Assembly (NCBI GenBank): GCA_026387845.1
Contig: JAPLKX010000082.1
Span: 1 to 6,141 of the forward strand
Direction of reading: 5' to 3'
Origin: Candidatus Hydrogenedentota bacterium
Lineage (GTDB): Bacteria > Hydrogenedentota > Hydrogenedentia > Hydrogenedentales > SLHB01
Length of the DNA stretch: 6,141 bases
How positions within the stretch are numbered: the stretch's first letter is position 1; every line of letters starts with the position of its first letter. A program made the position numbers and the translations under genes. Of the stretch, positions 1-4,908 are shown in pieces. Under the pieces are notes generated by a model. The model did not search any database. It saw only the letters and a program-made list of their open reading frames with translations, and was not told where the DNA came from.

Positions 1-684
1 GTAGTCCCAGGTGTATTTTGCGTCGAAATTGTGTGGCCCTTTGCTGTGGAACAAGGGGGTGAGCATGACGAGGATGTTGAGGCGCGTTTTGCCTTTGACT
101 ATGGGCAGTTCCCAGAGTGAGCCGAGGTTTTCGCAGAAGTTGGGGTGGAGGCTTTGGCAGTCGTCGGCAAAGGGCATGAAGTTTTTGATGCAACTGCCGA
201 CGCCGGCCCAGTGGTGGCTTCTCATGGGCCGGACATTGATGATGGCGGTGGAGTTCTGGAATATGGGATTGGCTTTTGCCCCGCGGTCTTCGACAGCGAC
301 TTTATCGGGGGGGACGCCGGCGGCGGTCACTTTGCTGACGATAACGTTTTCGACCTCGGGCGGGGTCGGGAGGGCGGGCCAGGTGTTGCTTTTGACGCCG
401 ACGGTATCCGCGGGTTTTATGAATTGAGCCCAGGCGGAGTCGGGATCGGGCTTGCCGGTAAGCTCGCAGACGGCCATGTCCAGGAGCCGGTTGACGACTT
501 GGGCGTTCACGGCACGATCCGCTCCCAGCACGGCGGGGTCGCGCACCAGGACTACGGTAGAGCGCGCCGGTTCGCCGCCGTAGGCGATGGCGGGAAAGGT
601 TGCGGCCGCGCCGACGAGGCTGATGCCGGCGGCCCCGCGCTTGAGGAAGTCGCGGCGGGTGATTGGTTTATGGCGGCAGATCAT
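1..684 (-). CDS. Tat-exported DUF362 domain protein, 3' end outside the window
   Basis: The first 228 codons lie in the window and the frame is still open at the left edge. The N-terminus has a twin-arginine motif, TRRDFLKRG (residues 9-17), then a hydrophobic stretch to about residue 35, so export in folded form by the Tat system is expected. The body fits DUF362: VGVKSN at 95-100, a PPEVENVIVSKV segment near 108-119, AAGVPPDKVAVEDRG at 121-135, IINVRPMRSHHWAGVG at 148-163 and SCIKNFMPF at 164-172. DUF362 proteins are often iron-sulfur associated, but the visible cysteines (3, 73, 165, 176, 184) form no ferredoxin pattern. The reaction is unknown. The ATG (684-682) overlaps the TGA of the upstream DUF6599-like gene, and GGGAGGA (699-693) sits 8 nt before it, so translation is probably coupled. 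Family call is confident; function is not known. Confidence 0.85.
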   Translation of the reverse strand, partial: MICRHKPITRRDFLKRGAAGISLVGAAATFPAIAYGGEPARSTVVLVRDPAVLGADRAVNAQVVNRLLDMAVCELTGKPDPDSAWAQFIKPADTVGVKSNTWPALPTPPEVENVIVSKVTAAGVPPDKVAVEDRGAKANPIFQNSTAIINVRPMRSHHWAGVGSCIKNFMPFADDCQSLHPNFCENLGSLWELPIVKGKTRLNILVMLTPLFHSKGPHNFDAKYTWDY

Positions 685-1580
685 TTGGATGTTCCTCCCG
701 GGCCGGCGATTTTGTCCATCAGTTGGATAGCGTCGGCCTTTGCCGGCGCATCAAAGACCACACATAGCAGCTTGTCGGTCATGCGGATGCCGGTCCACCG
801 GGCGTTCTCGGTTTGTGCGAGGTCGTCGGAACCGGCGTCGGGCAGGTAGGCGCGCAGGAACTCAGAACGGGCGGCGCGGGCGGCCGCCTCGGCCGGATAC
901 CGGATGATCAGGCACGTCATTGGCGGCCCGTCGGGCGTTTTGTATCGAGCCATTACGCCTTCGGTATCTGAATCGAGGTTCAGCAAATTCTTTTCGGAGA
1001 CGTAATAATAGAGGTTGAGCAGGAAGTGGTTGTGGAAATATCGGGTATCGGCCGACAGCAGGCCCTGTGGGGGCAGGAGGTCGAGCAGGCTGGGTGGGTC
1101 GCCGTCGCTGGGAATGGCGTTTGCCGCGGCTTCGCCAATAGCGAAGATGGCGGCCTTAACGGGTTCGGATGCGGCGGCGGCGGTAACGTAGACGACGTAC
1201 CGGTCCTTCCAGAAGGCGAGGGAAGCGCCGTCATATTCGGACTCGCGGCCGATATGGGGGTCGGCGCCGTCGCGGATGTCGTGGTGATAGGCGCCGAATG
1301 CGTCCGCGGGGGATTTCATTTTGAAGATATCGGCGGTGATTTGGGGAAATCCTTGTTTGATGTAACGGCGGGCGACGACGCGCTGGACGTTCAATGCCCT
1401 GTAAATTTCGGAGGCGCCATCGATGTACTGGTGGAGCGTTGCGGAGGAGTAAACGCTGTCGTCGGCGGGCGCGGTCCATCCCGAGATGTTTTTGGGGACC
1501 AGTTTCTCGATGTCGGATTCGACTTTGCGTCCCGGCTGGGCGTAAAATTGGGTGGCCGCAAATAAAACTGCGAGTATCAT
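681..1580 (-). CDS. Secreted DUF6599-like protein
   Basis: A 299-residue protein. Residues 1-15 (MILAVLFAATQFYAQ) look like a short signal peptide, so it is probably exported. The remainder resembles DUF6599: LHQYIDGASEIYRAL (49-63), ADIFKMKSPADAFGAYHHD (83-101), LAFWKDRYVVYVTA (121-134), then a second half with FHNHFLLNLYYYVSEKN (182-198) and RWTGIRMTDKLLCVVFDA (261-278). No catalytic motif is evident and the function of the family is unknown. The ATG is preceded by AAAGG about 9 nt upstream and by an in-frame TAA two codons upstream, which fixes the start at 1580 or later. It is the first gene of an operon with the DUF362 gene (ATGA overlap), suggesting that the two exported proteins work together. 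The wobble bases are C-rich, unlike the G-rich wobble of the plus-strand genes. Confidence 0.8.
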   Translation of the reverse strand: MILAVLFAATQFYAQPGRKVESDIEKLVPKNISGWTAPADDSVYSSATLHQYIDGASEIYRALNVQRVVARRYIKQGFPQITADIFKMKSPADAFGAYHHDIRDGADPHIGRESEYDGASLAFWKDRYVVYVTAAAASEPVKAAIFAIGEAAANAIPSDGDPPSLLDLLPPQGLLSADTRYFHNHFLLNLYYYVSEKNLLNLDSDTEGVMARYKTPDGPPMTCLIIRYPAEAAARAARSEFLRAYLPDAGSDDLAQTENARWTGIRMTDKLLCVVFDAPAKADAIQLMDKIAGPGGTSK

Positions 1581-1609
1581 GTGTTAAGCCTTTCGAGACA
1601 CCGGTTCCC

Positions 1610-1638
1610 ATTATACTCCGGCGCGGAGGGGTGGTCAC
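1610..1638 (-). promoter_or_regulatory. Sigma70-type promoter for the DUF6599-DUF362 operon
   Basis: Read on the minus strand there is a perfect -10 hexamer TATAAT (1615-1610). The -35-like hexamer GTGACC (1638-1633, 4 of 6 matches to TTGACA) lies exactly 17 nt upstream. Transcription would start near 1603, giving a leader of about 22 nt that holds the AAAGG ribosome binding site before the ATG at 1580. Confidence 0.6.
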
Positions 1639-1772
1639 GCGGTTTTGCGGGTCAGGCTGGGGTTAGACGTAAGTGGTTGCGCAGCAATGGATATTCGCTG
1701 CTGTTGTGGATAGATTGACTGGGGTTTTAACTGGCTGGCGTTCAAGCCATGCGCAAGCGGAAAGGAAAACGT

Positions 1773-1907
1773 ATGAAACATCTAAGACCATTGTCCAAGG
1801 CGATTATTGGGACCCCGAACGGCATCCTGAGTCTTTTGCAGTTGTTGATCAACCTGGGGATTCTCAACATTCAAGACATCTTTAAGAAGGACGGTGACGG
1901 GGTGTAG
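1773..1907 (+). CDS. Small peptide 1 of the M[KR]H family, 44 aa
   Basis: Starts MKHLRPLSKAIIG and continues as a strongly hydrophobic stretch from about residue 17 to 37 (ILSLLQLLINLGILNIQDIF), ending KKDGDGV. It has no cysteine, no classical signal peptide and no clear double-glycine cleavage site. AAAGGA (1761-1766) lies 6 nt before the ATG, a good ribosome binding site. The gene is supported by that site and by the shared N-terminal motif M-[KR]-H-[LIV]-x-[KP]-[LVM]-[ST] found in three further small genes downstream. It is the most divergent member, and its C-terminal half matches the common core only in hydrophobic pattern. I do not recognise the family; a membrane-active or secreted peptide is inference. 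No convincing promoter was found upstream: TGGATA (1688) and TAGATT (1711) with a 17-nt spacer is the best and is weak. It is separated from peptides 2-4 by a possible terminator and a new promoter. Confidence 0.7.
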   Translation: MKHLRPLSKAIIGTPNGILSLLQLLINLGILNIQDIFKKDGDGV

Positions 1908-1984
1908 GTGTCTTCGGCGGTTTCAGATAACGGCCTGACATTAAACCACTTGTCTGCCCAGCGCACGTAACAGGCGTGTTCTCG

Positions 1985-2019
1985 CCTCGAATCCTGTTTG
2001 GGGGAATCGAGGTGTTTTG
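1985..2019 (+). terminator. Candidate terminator after peptide 1
   Basis: CCTCGAATCC (1985-1994) pairs with GGAATCGAGG (2003-2012): nine base pairs interrupted by one A-A mismatch, with an 8-nt loop. It is followed by TGTTTTG. The U tract is short and broken, so this could be a weak terminator or an RNA-stabilising hairpin. Its position 77 nt after the peptide 1 stop and before an independent promoter fits a transcript end. Confidence 0.45.
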
Positions 2020-2142
2020 CCGCGTAACAAATTGGGCCGGGCCCTGTATAGTTTTGTGAGCAGAGAGCGCGGGGCTACCGTTGGTGGTGGTTCTGGCGAG
2101 GCAGGGTGGCCACATACTGTGCAGGTGGGTATTCCGGGCCGT

Positions 2143-2171
2143 TTGACAAGGTTCAGGTACGGTGATATACT
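2143..2171 (+). promoter_or_regulatory. Near-consensus sigma70 promoter for peptides 2-4
   Basis: The -35 box is TTGACA (2143-2148, perfect) and the -10 box is TATACT (2166-2171, 5 of 6), with the optimal 17-nt spacer. The transcript would begin near 2178 and run directly into the tandem repeats. It is the strongest promoter in the window and suggests high, perhaps constitutive, expression of the peptide operon unless it is repressed. Confidence 0.8.
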
Positions 2172-2184
2172 CGCGGCCAAAAGG

Positions 2185-2249
2185 GGTTAAAGCCCGTCAA
2201 GAGACAGGTTAAAGCCCGTCAAGAGACAGGTACAGCCCATCAGGAGACA
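2185..2249 (+). repeat. Three tandem 21-22 nt repeats in the peptide operon leader
   Basis: Two identical 22-nt units (2185-2206 and 2207-2228), each beginning GGTTAAAGCCCGTCAAGAGA, are followed by a diverged 21-nt third unit (2229-2249). The third unit reads CAGGAGACA where the first two have CAAGAGACA, so it contains the AGGAG (2242-2246) that is the ribosome binding site of peptide 2. GAGACA also recurs inside the start region ATGAGACAT. The array lies just downstream of the predicted transcription start, so it is in the untranslated leader. Confidence 0.85.
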
Positions 2250-2251
2250 TC

Positions 2252-2407
2252 ATGAGACATCTGCAAAAAGTATCGCAACCGCTCGTTCATGCTGCTGACA
2301 TCCCCGTGGACGCCAAGATGGAGTTCATCATATCGATCTTGACGGCGTTTACACCGATTCTTCAGGCCAAGAACCCGGAACAGACTACACCAACGCCGAC
2401 AGAGTAG
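2252..2407 (+). CDS. Small peptide 2 of the M[KR]H family, 51 aa
   Basis: Begins MRHLQKVSQPLVHAADIP, then has the core DAKMEFIISILTAFT at residues 20-34, which aligns without gaps with peptides 3 and 4. It ends in a polar Pro/Thr-rich tail, NPEQTTPTPTE. It has no cysteine. AGGAG (2242-2246) lies 5 nt before the ATG, inside the third leader repeat. It is the first gene of the operon driven by the promoter at 2143-2171. The hydrophobic stretch at residues 25-38 is too short for a confident transmembrane helix. The reading frame is supported by the ribosome binding site, the shared N-terminus and the shared core; the function is unknown. Confidence 0.78.
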   Translation: MRHLQKVSQPLVHAADIPVDAKMEFIISILTAFTPILQAKNPEQTTPTPTE

Positions 2408-2416
2408 TGGTGGCGG

Positions 2417-2479
2417 GGCTTTGGTTCAAGCCGGCAGGGGATGTGCTTAATCGGCAAGAAAGCGGCGCAGAATGCGCCG
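2417..2479 (+). other. Two small RNA hairpins between peptide genes 2 and 3
   Basis: GGCTT (2417-2421) pairs with AAGCC (2428-2432) across a 6-nt loop. CGGCGC (2463-2468) pairs with GCGCCG (2474-2479) across the loop AGAAT. No U tract follows either, so they are not terminators; they could be RNA processing or stability elements within the operon transcript. The first resembles a sequence upstream of peptide 1 (1733-1748). Confidence 0.35.
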
Positions 2480-2515
2480 ACCTTGTATAGACGAAACGGA
2501 GCAAGGAGAAAGAAG

Positions 2516-2641
2516 ATGAAGCACATCAGGAAGATGACAGTAGCGAAGGCGGATATTTTGACCGACATCAGCGATTTCTTCACCAACCTGTGGGATGAAA
2601 TCAGCGGCTTCTTCAAGGACTTGTTTGGCGAGAACGCCTAG
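2516..2641 (+). CDS. Small peptide 3 of the M[KR]H family, 41 aa
   Basis: Starts MKHIRKMTV, followed by the shared core VAKADILTDISDFFT (residues 9-23, ungapped with peptides 2 and 4). It continues as an acidic amphipathic helix, NLWDEISGFFKDLFGENA, rich in Phe plus one Trp. There is no cysteine and the calculated net charge is about -2. The frame extends upstream to an ATG at 2441, but AAGGAG (2503-2508) 7 nt before 2516 and the family motif MKH mark 2516 as the start. The helix pattern recalls small membrane-active peptides such as phenol-soluble modulins or leaderless bacteriocins, which is only a physical resemblance. It has the shortest linker of the family, with the core directly behind the N-terminal motif. 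Confidence 0.8.
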   Translation: MKHIRKMTVAKADILTDISDFFTNLWDEISGFFKDLFGENA

Positions 2642-2671
2642 TCCAGGGGAGCAAAACGCCGGAGGTTTACG

Positions 2672-2839
2672 ATGAGACACGTATTGAAGGTGTCTGCCAC
2701 GTTGATGCGACCCGAGGACCGGCGCCGGATTTTTGTGGCAGTGCCGGACCGGGCCGACGCAAAGACGGACTTTATGAATGCCGTCTACAACGCATGGACC
2801 GATTTTGTATATCAGAAGAAGAATGAATTGAGCGTGTAA
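2672..2839 (+). CDS. Small peptide 4 of the M[KR]H family, 55 aa
   Basis: Begins MRHVLKVSATLM, followed by an Arg-rich linker (RPEDRRRIFVAVPDRA). The family core DAKTDFMNAVYNAWT is at residues 29-43 and the end is DFVYQKKNELSV. It has no cysteine and is the most basic member (about +3). GGAGG (2661-2665) sits 6 nt before the ATG. It starts 30 nt after peptide 3 and is the last gene before the strong terminator at 2866-2904. It is the longest member because its linker between N-terminal motif and core is the longest. The function is unknown. Confidence 0.78.
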   Translation: MRHVLKVSATLMRPEDRRRIFVAVPDRADAKTDFMNAVYNAWTDFVYQKKNELSV

Positions 2840-2865
2840 ACCTTCCGCCGAGATTTGCAGTATTG

Positions 2866-2904
2866 ACCGGGACTCCAGTGTCTTGAAGTCCCGGTTCTGT
2901 TTTC
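2866..2904 (+). terminator. Rho-independent terminator of the peptide operon
   Basis: ACCGGGACT (2866-2874) and AGTCCCGGT (2887-2895) form a perfect 9-bp GC-rich stem. After one mismatch the pairing can continue two or three pairs inward (2876-2878 with 2883-2885). TCTGTTTTC follows immediately. It lies 27 nt after the stop codon of peptide 4. Confidence 0.85.
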
Positions 2905-2910
2905 TATACG
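2883..2910 (+). promoter_or_regulatory. Possible promoter for the GNAT-protease-ABC operon, overlapping the terminator
   Basis: TTGAAG (2883-2888) and TATACG (2905-2910) each match consensus at 4 of 6 positions, with a 16-nt spacer. The start would fall near 2917, leaving a short leader before the GTG at 2941. The hexamers lie on the terminator stem and U tract, so this is tentative; terminator read-through is the alternative. Confidence 0.35.
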
Positions 2911-2940
2911 ATCGGGTTAACTAAGGAATGGTAAGGACTT

Positions 2941-3489
2941 GTGATAAAAGGCGCCCATAGCGTAATCCGTACCGCCGACCCCGATGACGCGGAGGCGCTG
3001 AAGTCGGTTTATGACTCGCAGACGCCGCGGTCGTCGCTGCTTGACCAGCGGAGAGAATTGATCGCGCCGACGCGGGACGAGTTGCGCGAGGTGATGAGCC
3101 AGAAGGAGATGGGTAAGGCGGTGTTTTACACGGTGGAGGACGTGGGCGGCGAAATTTGCGGATTCTGCTGTTTGCGGGGATCGAATCCGGAGGCGCAGTT
3201 CAGTGAGTTTGTGGTGATTTTTTTGGAGGAGTCGACGTTTTCGACGCCGATGGCGGATGAGGTATTTGATTTTTTGTCGCGTCTGGCGTTCGAGCGGATG
3301 CGTAACCAGAAGGTGGTGACGCACTGCCTGGACAGCGAGGCGGAATACAGGAAGTTTTTGATAAGCCACGGGTTCAGGAGCGCGGGCGTGCAGCGGGATG
3401 TATTGTATTCTCAGGGGCGGTGGTTCAACTTGGAGGCGCTGACGCTTCGGGCAAGGGATGTTGCGTTTTCCGCTGGGGGGGTGAGATAG
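2941..3489 (+). CDS. GNAT-fold acetyltransferase-like protein 1, degenerate acetyl-CoA loop
   Basis: 182 residues with the layout of a GNAT domain: an N-terminal IRTADPDDAEALKSVYDS strand-helix (9-26), a central GEICGFCCLRG sheet (70-80), FSEFVVIFL (87-95), and a C-terminal half ISHGFRSAGVQRDVLYSQGR (141-160) typical of RimJ/RimL-like enzymes. The usual R-x-x-G-x-G/A loop that holds the CoA pyrophosphate should lie after FVVIFL, but the sequence there is EESTFSTPMADE with no glycine. It may therefore bind CoA weakly, use another acyl donor, or be non-catalytic. The start is GTG; AAGGA (2933-2937) is only 3 nt away and another AAGGA (2923-2927) is 13 nt away, so initiation may be weak. It abuts the next gene (TAGATG), which supports an operon. 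The substrate is not predictable. Confidence 0.7.
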   Translation: MIKGAHSVIRTADPDDAEALKSVYDSQTPRSSLLDQRRELIAPTRDELREVMSQKEMGKAVFYTVEDVGGEICGFCCLRGSNPEAQFSEFVVIFLEESTFSTPMADEVFDFLSRLAFERMRNQKVVTHCLDSEAEYRKFLISHGFRSAGVQRDVLYSQGRWFNLEALTLRARDVAFSAGGVR

Positions 3490-4134
3490 ATGGCGCTCAG
3501 GTCGAAGACATTTATCCGGCGGGCGGAGCGCGAAGATTTGGATACGGTGGTGGCGTGGATGGAGGACTCGGATTTTCAGCTTTTCCTTTATGGCGACCCT
3601 GCGCGGTCGCCCAAGCAGATTCGCGAGCAGATTGTGTCGATGCTTGGCCGGTCTTCGGCTCAGACGGTGCCGGGAGGCCTGTACCTGATCATTGACTCGG
3701 CGGCGCACGGCCCGCTGGGTTTGTTGTCGCTTCAGAACATTAGTTGGCGCAACCGGAATTGCAGCATTGACTTGTACATGGGCCGGAAAGAGATGCGGCA
3801 CAAGCTGGTTGCGGGGATATCATTTTACCGGGCGATGCAGTACGTGTTTGAAGAGTTGAACCTGCACCGGGTGAATGCGTACATCTATTCGTTTAACGAG
3901 GCGTCGTGGCGGATTCTGGAGCGGATGGGCGGTGTGCGCGAACTGACGCTGCCCGAACATGTGGCGAGGGACGGGAAGTTGTACGACCTGTACGGGTACG
4001 GTTTGCTGCGGCATGAATTCGAGGCGTTCAAGGAAAAGAACCCGCACATGGTCGAGGACCTGGTCGAATCCATGACCGGATCGAATTCGGGGGCGGATAA
4101 GACAACCGAGAAGGCTGCGGAGACCGATTCGTGA
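3490..4134 (+). CDS. GNAT-fold acetyltransferase 2, RimJ/RimL-like
   Basis: 214 residues. The clearest GNAT signature is residues 93-171: IDLYMGRKEMRH, then ISFYRAMQYVFEELNLHRV (110-128), the N-E-A-S loop (136-139), RILERMGGVRE (141-151), and DGKLYDLYGYGLL near the end. These correspond to the acetyl-CoA binding and C-terminal strands of ribosomal-protein-type N-acetyltransferases and related sugar or peptide acetyltransferases. The loop expected as R-x-x-G-x-G/A reads R-H-K-L-V-A (103-108), with leucine for the first glycine. Residues 180-214 form a hydrophilic, charged tail beyond the domain. The ATG follows directly on the stop of the first GNAT gene, and a G-rich segment just upstream (3474-3485) could serve as ribosome binding site. 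The two GNATs are only distantly similar, so they are probably an old duplication or independent paralogues. The substrate is unknown. Confidence 0.82.
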   Translation: MALRSKTFIRRAEREDLDTVVAWMEDSDFQLFLYGDPARSPKQIREQIVSMLGRSSAQTVPGGLYLIIDSAAHGPLGLLSLQNISWRNRNCSIDLYMGRKEMRHKLVAGISFYRAMQYVFEELNLHRVNAYIYSFNEASWRILERMGGVRELTLPEHVARDGKLYDLYGYGLLRHEFEAFKEKNPHMVEDLVESMTGSNSGADKTTEKAAETDS

Positions 4135-4184
4135 GTCTCTTGGCCACCATTTTTCTTGGTTTTTGTTTCGGGCATCCGGCGTAG
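4131..4184 (+). other. Probable true 5' end of the CPBP protease gene, out of frame with its body
   Basis: GTG (4131-4133) overlaps the TGA of the GNAT 2 gene in the GTGA arrangement and has GGAG (4119-4122) 8 nt upstream. It encodes MSLLATIFLGFCFGHPA and stops at TAG (4182-4184). Removing one T from the five-T run at 4150-4154 would join this frame to the protease and give MSLLATIFLVFVSGIRRR, a credible hydrophobic N-terminus. Either a one-base insertion (real or a sequencing error) is present, or this is a coupled mini-ORF. Confidence 0.5.
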
Positions 4185-4908
4185 GACGGGGGCATTTCGC
4201 GCAGGGGCGGTCCTTCAGACGCTGTTGTTTGCCGTGGCATGCTGGATAGCGGCGGGCCGGGGGGTCTGGAGCCGGGAGTTGATATCTCCGATCGGAATCG
4301 GCGCGGGCCTTGCTGCGGGCCATTTGATATTCGGGATGAGCGTGTTGGCGACACACCGGTCGTTGCGGGAGGCGGCGGGCCATTTGGTGGATTTTGGGCC
4401 GCTTTGGGCGTATATGGCGGACAACCCGCGGGTCTTGATGCAGTTTGCGAGCGTGAGTATCGGGGAAGAGACGATCTATCGAGCGGCGCTGCAGCCGCTG
4501 GCGGTGGGTTGGCTGGGGCCGGTGTTGGGTGTGGGGGCGGTAGCGGTGGTGTTTGCGTGCGTTCACGAGCATTTTTTCCGGAACAGCTTGAGGCAGTCGG
4601 GCGAGTTTTTGGGTTTTGCGCTGTTGCTTGGCGGGCTTTATTACTGGACGGGCAGCCTGATTCTTGTTATGGTCGTTCACGCGGTTCGCAATGTGGAAAT
4701 TGCCTTTATGGAACGGCTGGCCCAGATAGAGGAATCGGGCGACCCGGCCGCGGGCGAGCGGGAGGCGCTTTTTGCGGAGGGGCGGCTGATCGAGGCGTTG
4801 GTGGTTGCGCCGGCGTGCGGGATGGCGGTGGGATGCGTGGACCTGGCGGTCGAGCCGGGCGCCTATTCGGTTGAGGCGGGGTGTGTTGGCCCGTTGGAGA
4901 ACGTATGA
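4156..4908 (+). CDS. CPBP family (CAAX-type) intramembrane metalloprotease
   Basis: A 250-residue membrane protein with all three motifs of the CPBP/Abi family (PF02517 type). They are E-E-T-I-Y-R (E104, E105, R109), F-A-C-V-H (F133, H137) and H-A-V-R-N (H175, N179), which supply the catalytic glutamates, the histidines and the asparagine. Hydrophobic segments occur near 18-33, 45-65, 111-136 and 151-174, followed by a roughly 70-residue tail. Members cleave prenylated proteins, or process or confer immunity to bacteriocins. Here the gene lies between acetyltransferases and an ABC ATPase, which fits peptide maturation, but that is inference. The annotated start is TTG with no ribosome binding site; the better signal is the out-of-frame GTG at 4131, so the N-terminus is uncertain. 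The stop overlaps the ABC gene start (ATGA). Confidence 0.82.
   Translation: MVFVSGIRRRTGAFRAGAVLQTLLFAVACWIAAGRGVWSRELISPIGIGAGLAAGHLIFGMSVLATHRSLREAAGHLVDFGPLWAYMADNPRVLMQFASVSIGEETIYRAALQPLAVGWLGPVLGVGAVAVVFACVHEHFFRNSLRQSGEFLGFALLLGGLYYWTGSLILVMVVHAVRNVEIAFMERLAQIEESGDPAAGEREALFAEGRLIEALVVAPACGMAVGCVDLAVEPGAYSVEAGCVGPLENV

Larger units (their letters stand above)
1908..2251. other. Intergenic stretch between peptide genes 1 and 2
   Basis: This 344-nt gap has no ATG-initiated reading frame with the family motif and no coding frame I can support. It contains a candidate terminator hairpin (1985-2012), a strong promoter (2143-2171) and a tandem-repeat leader (2185-2249). Between about 2020 and 2142 I see only G-rich sequence, with a short GGGCC/GGCCC palindrome near 2034-2044, and nothing I can assign. 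Confidence 0.6.

Noticed and set aside
145..849. A 234-codon plus-strand ORF opposite the DUF362 gene
   Set aside because: It is antisense to a gene with a Tat signal and clear DUF362 motifs, and its Gly/Asp-rich product looks like a shadow translation.
1985..2012. tRNA-like T-arm (TCGAATCC)
   Set aside because: No acceptor, D-arm or anticodon stem can be built around it; it folds as a simple hairpin.
2185..2249. CRISPR-like array
   Set aside because: The repeats are directly abutting with no spacers, so this is a simple tandem repeat.
2917..3801. A 294-codon minus-strand ORF across both GNAT genes
   Set aside because: Its Arg/His/Pro-rich composition is typical of the reverse complement of G-rich coding sequence; the plus-strand GNAT frames are clearly real.
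4881..4904. Upstream GTG start for the ABC ATPase
   Set aside because: The ATG at 4905 has a better ribosome binding site and the ATGA overlap; the extra eight residues look unrelated to the family N-terminus.
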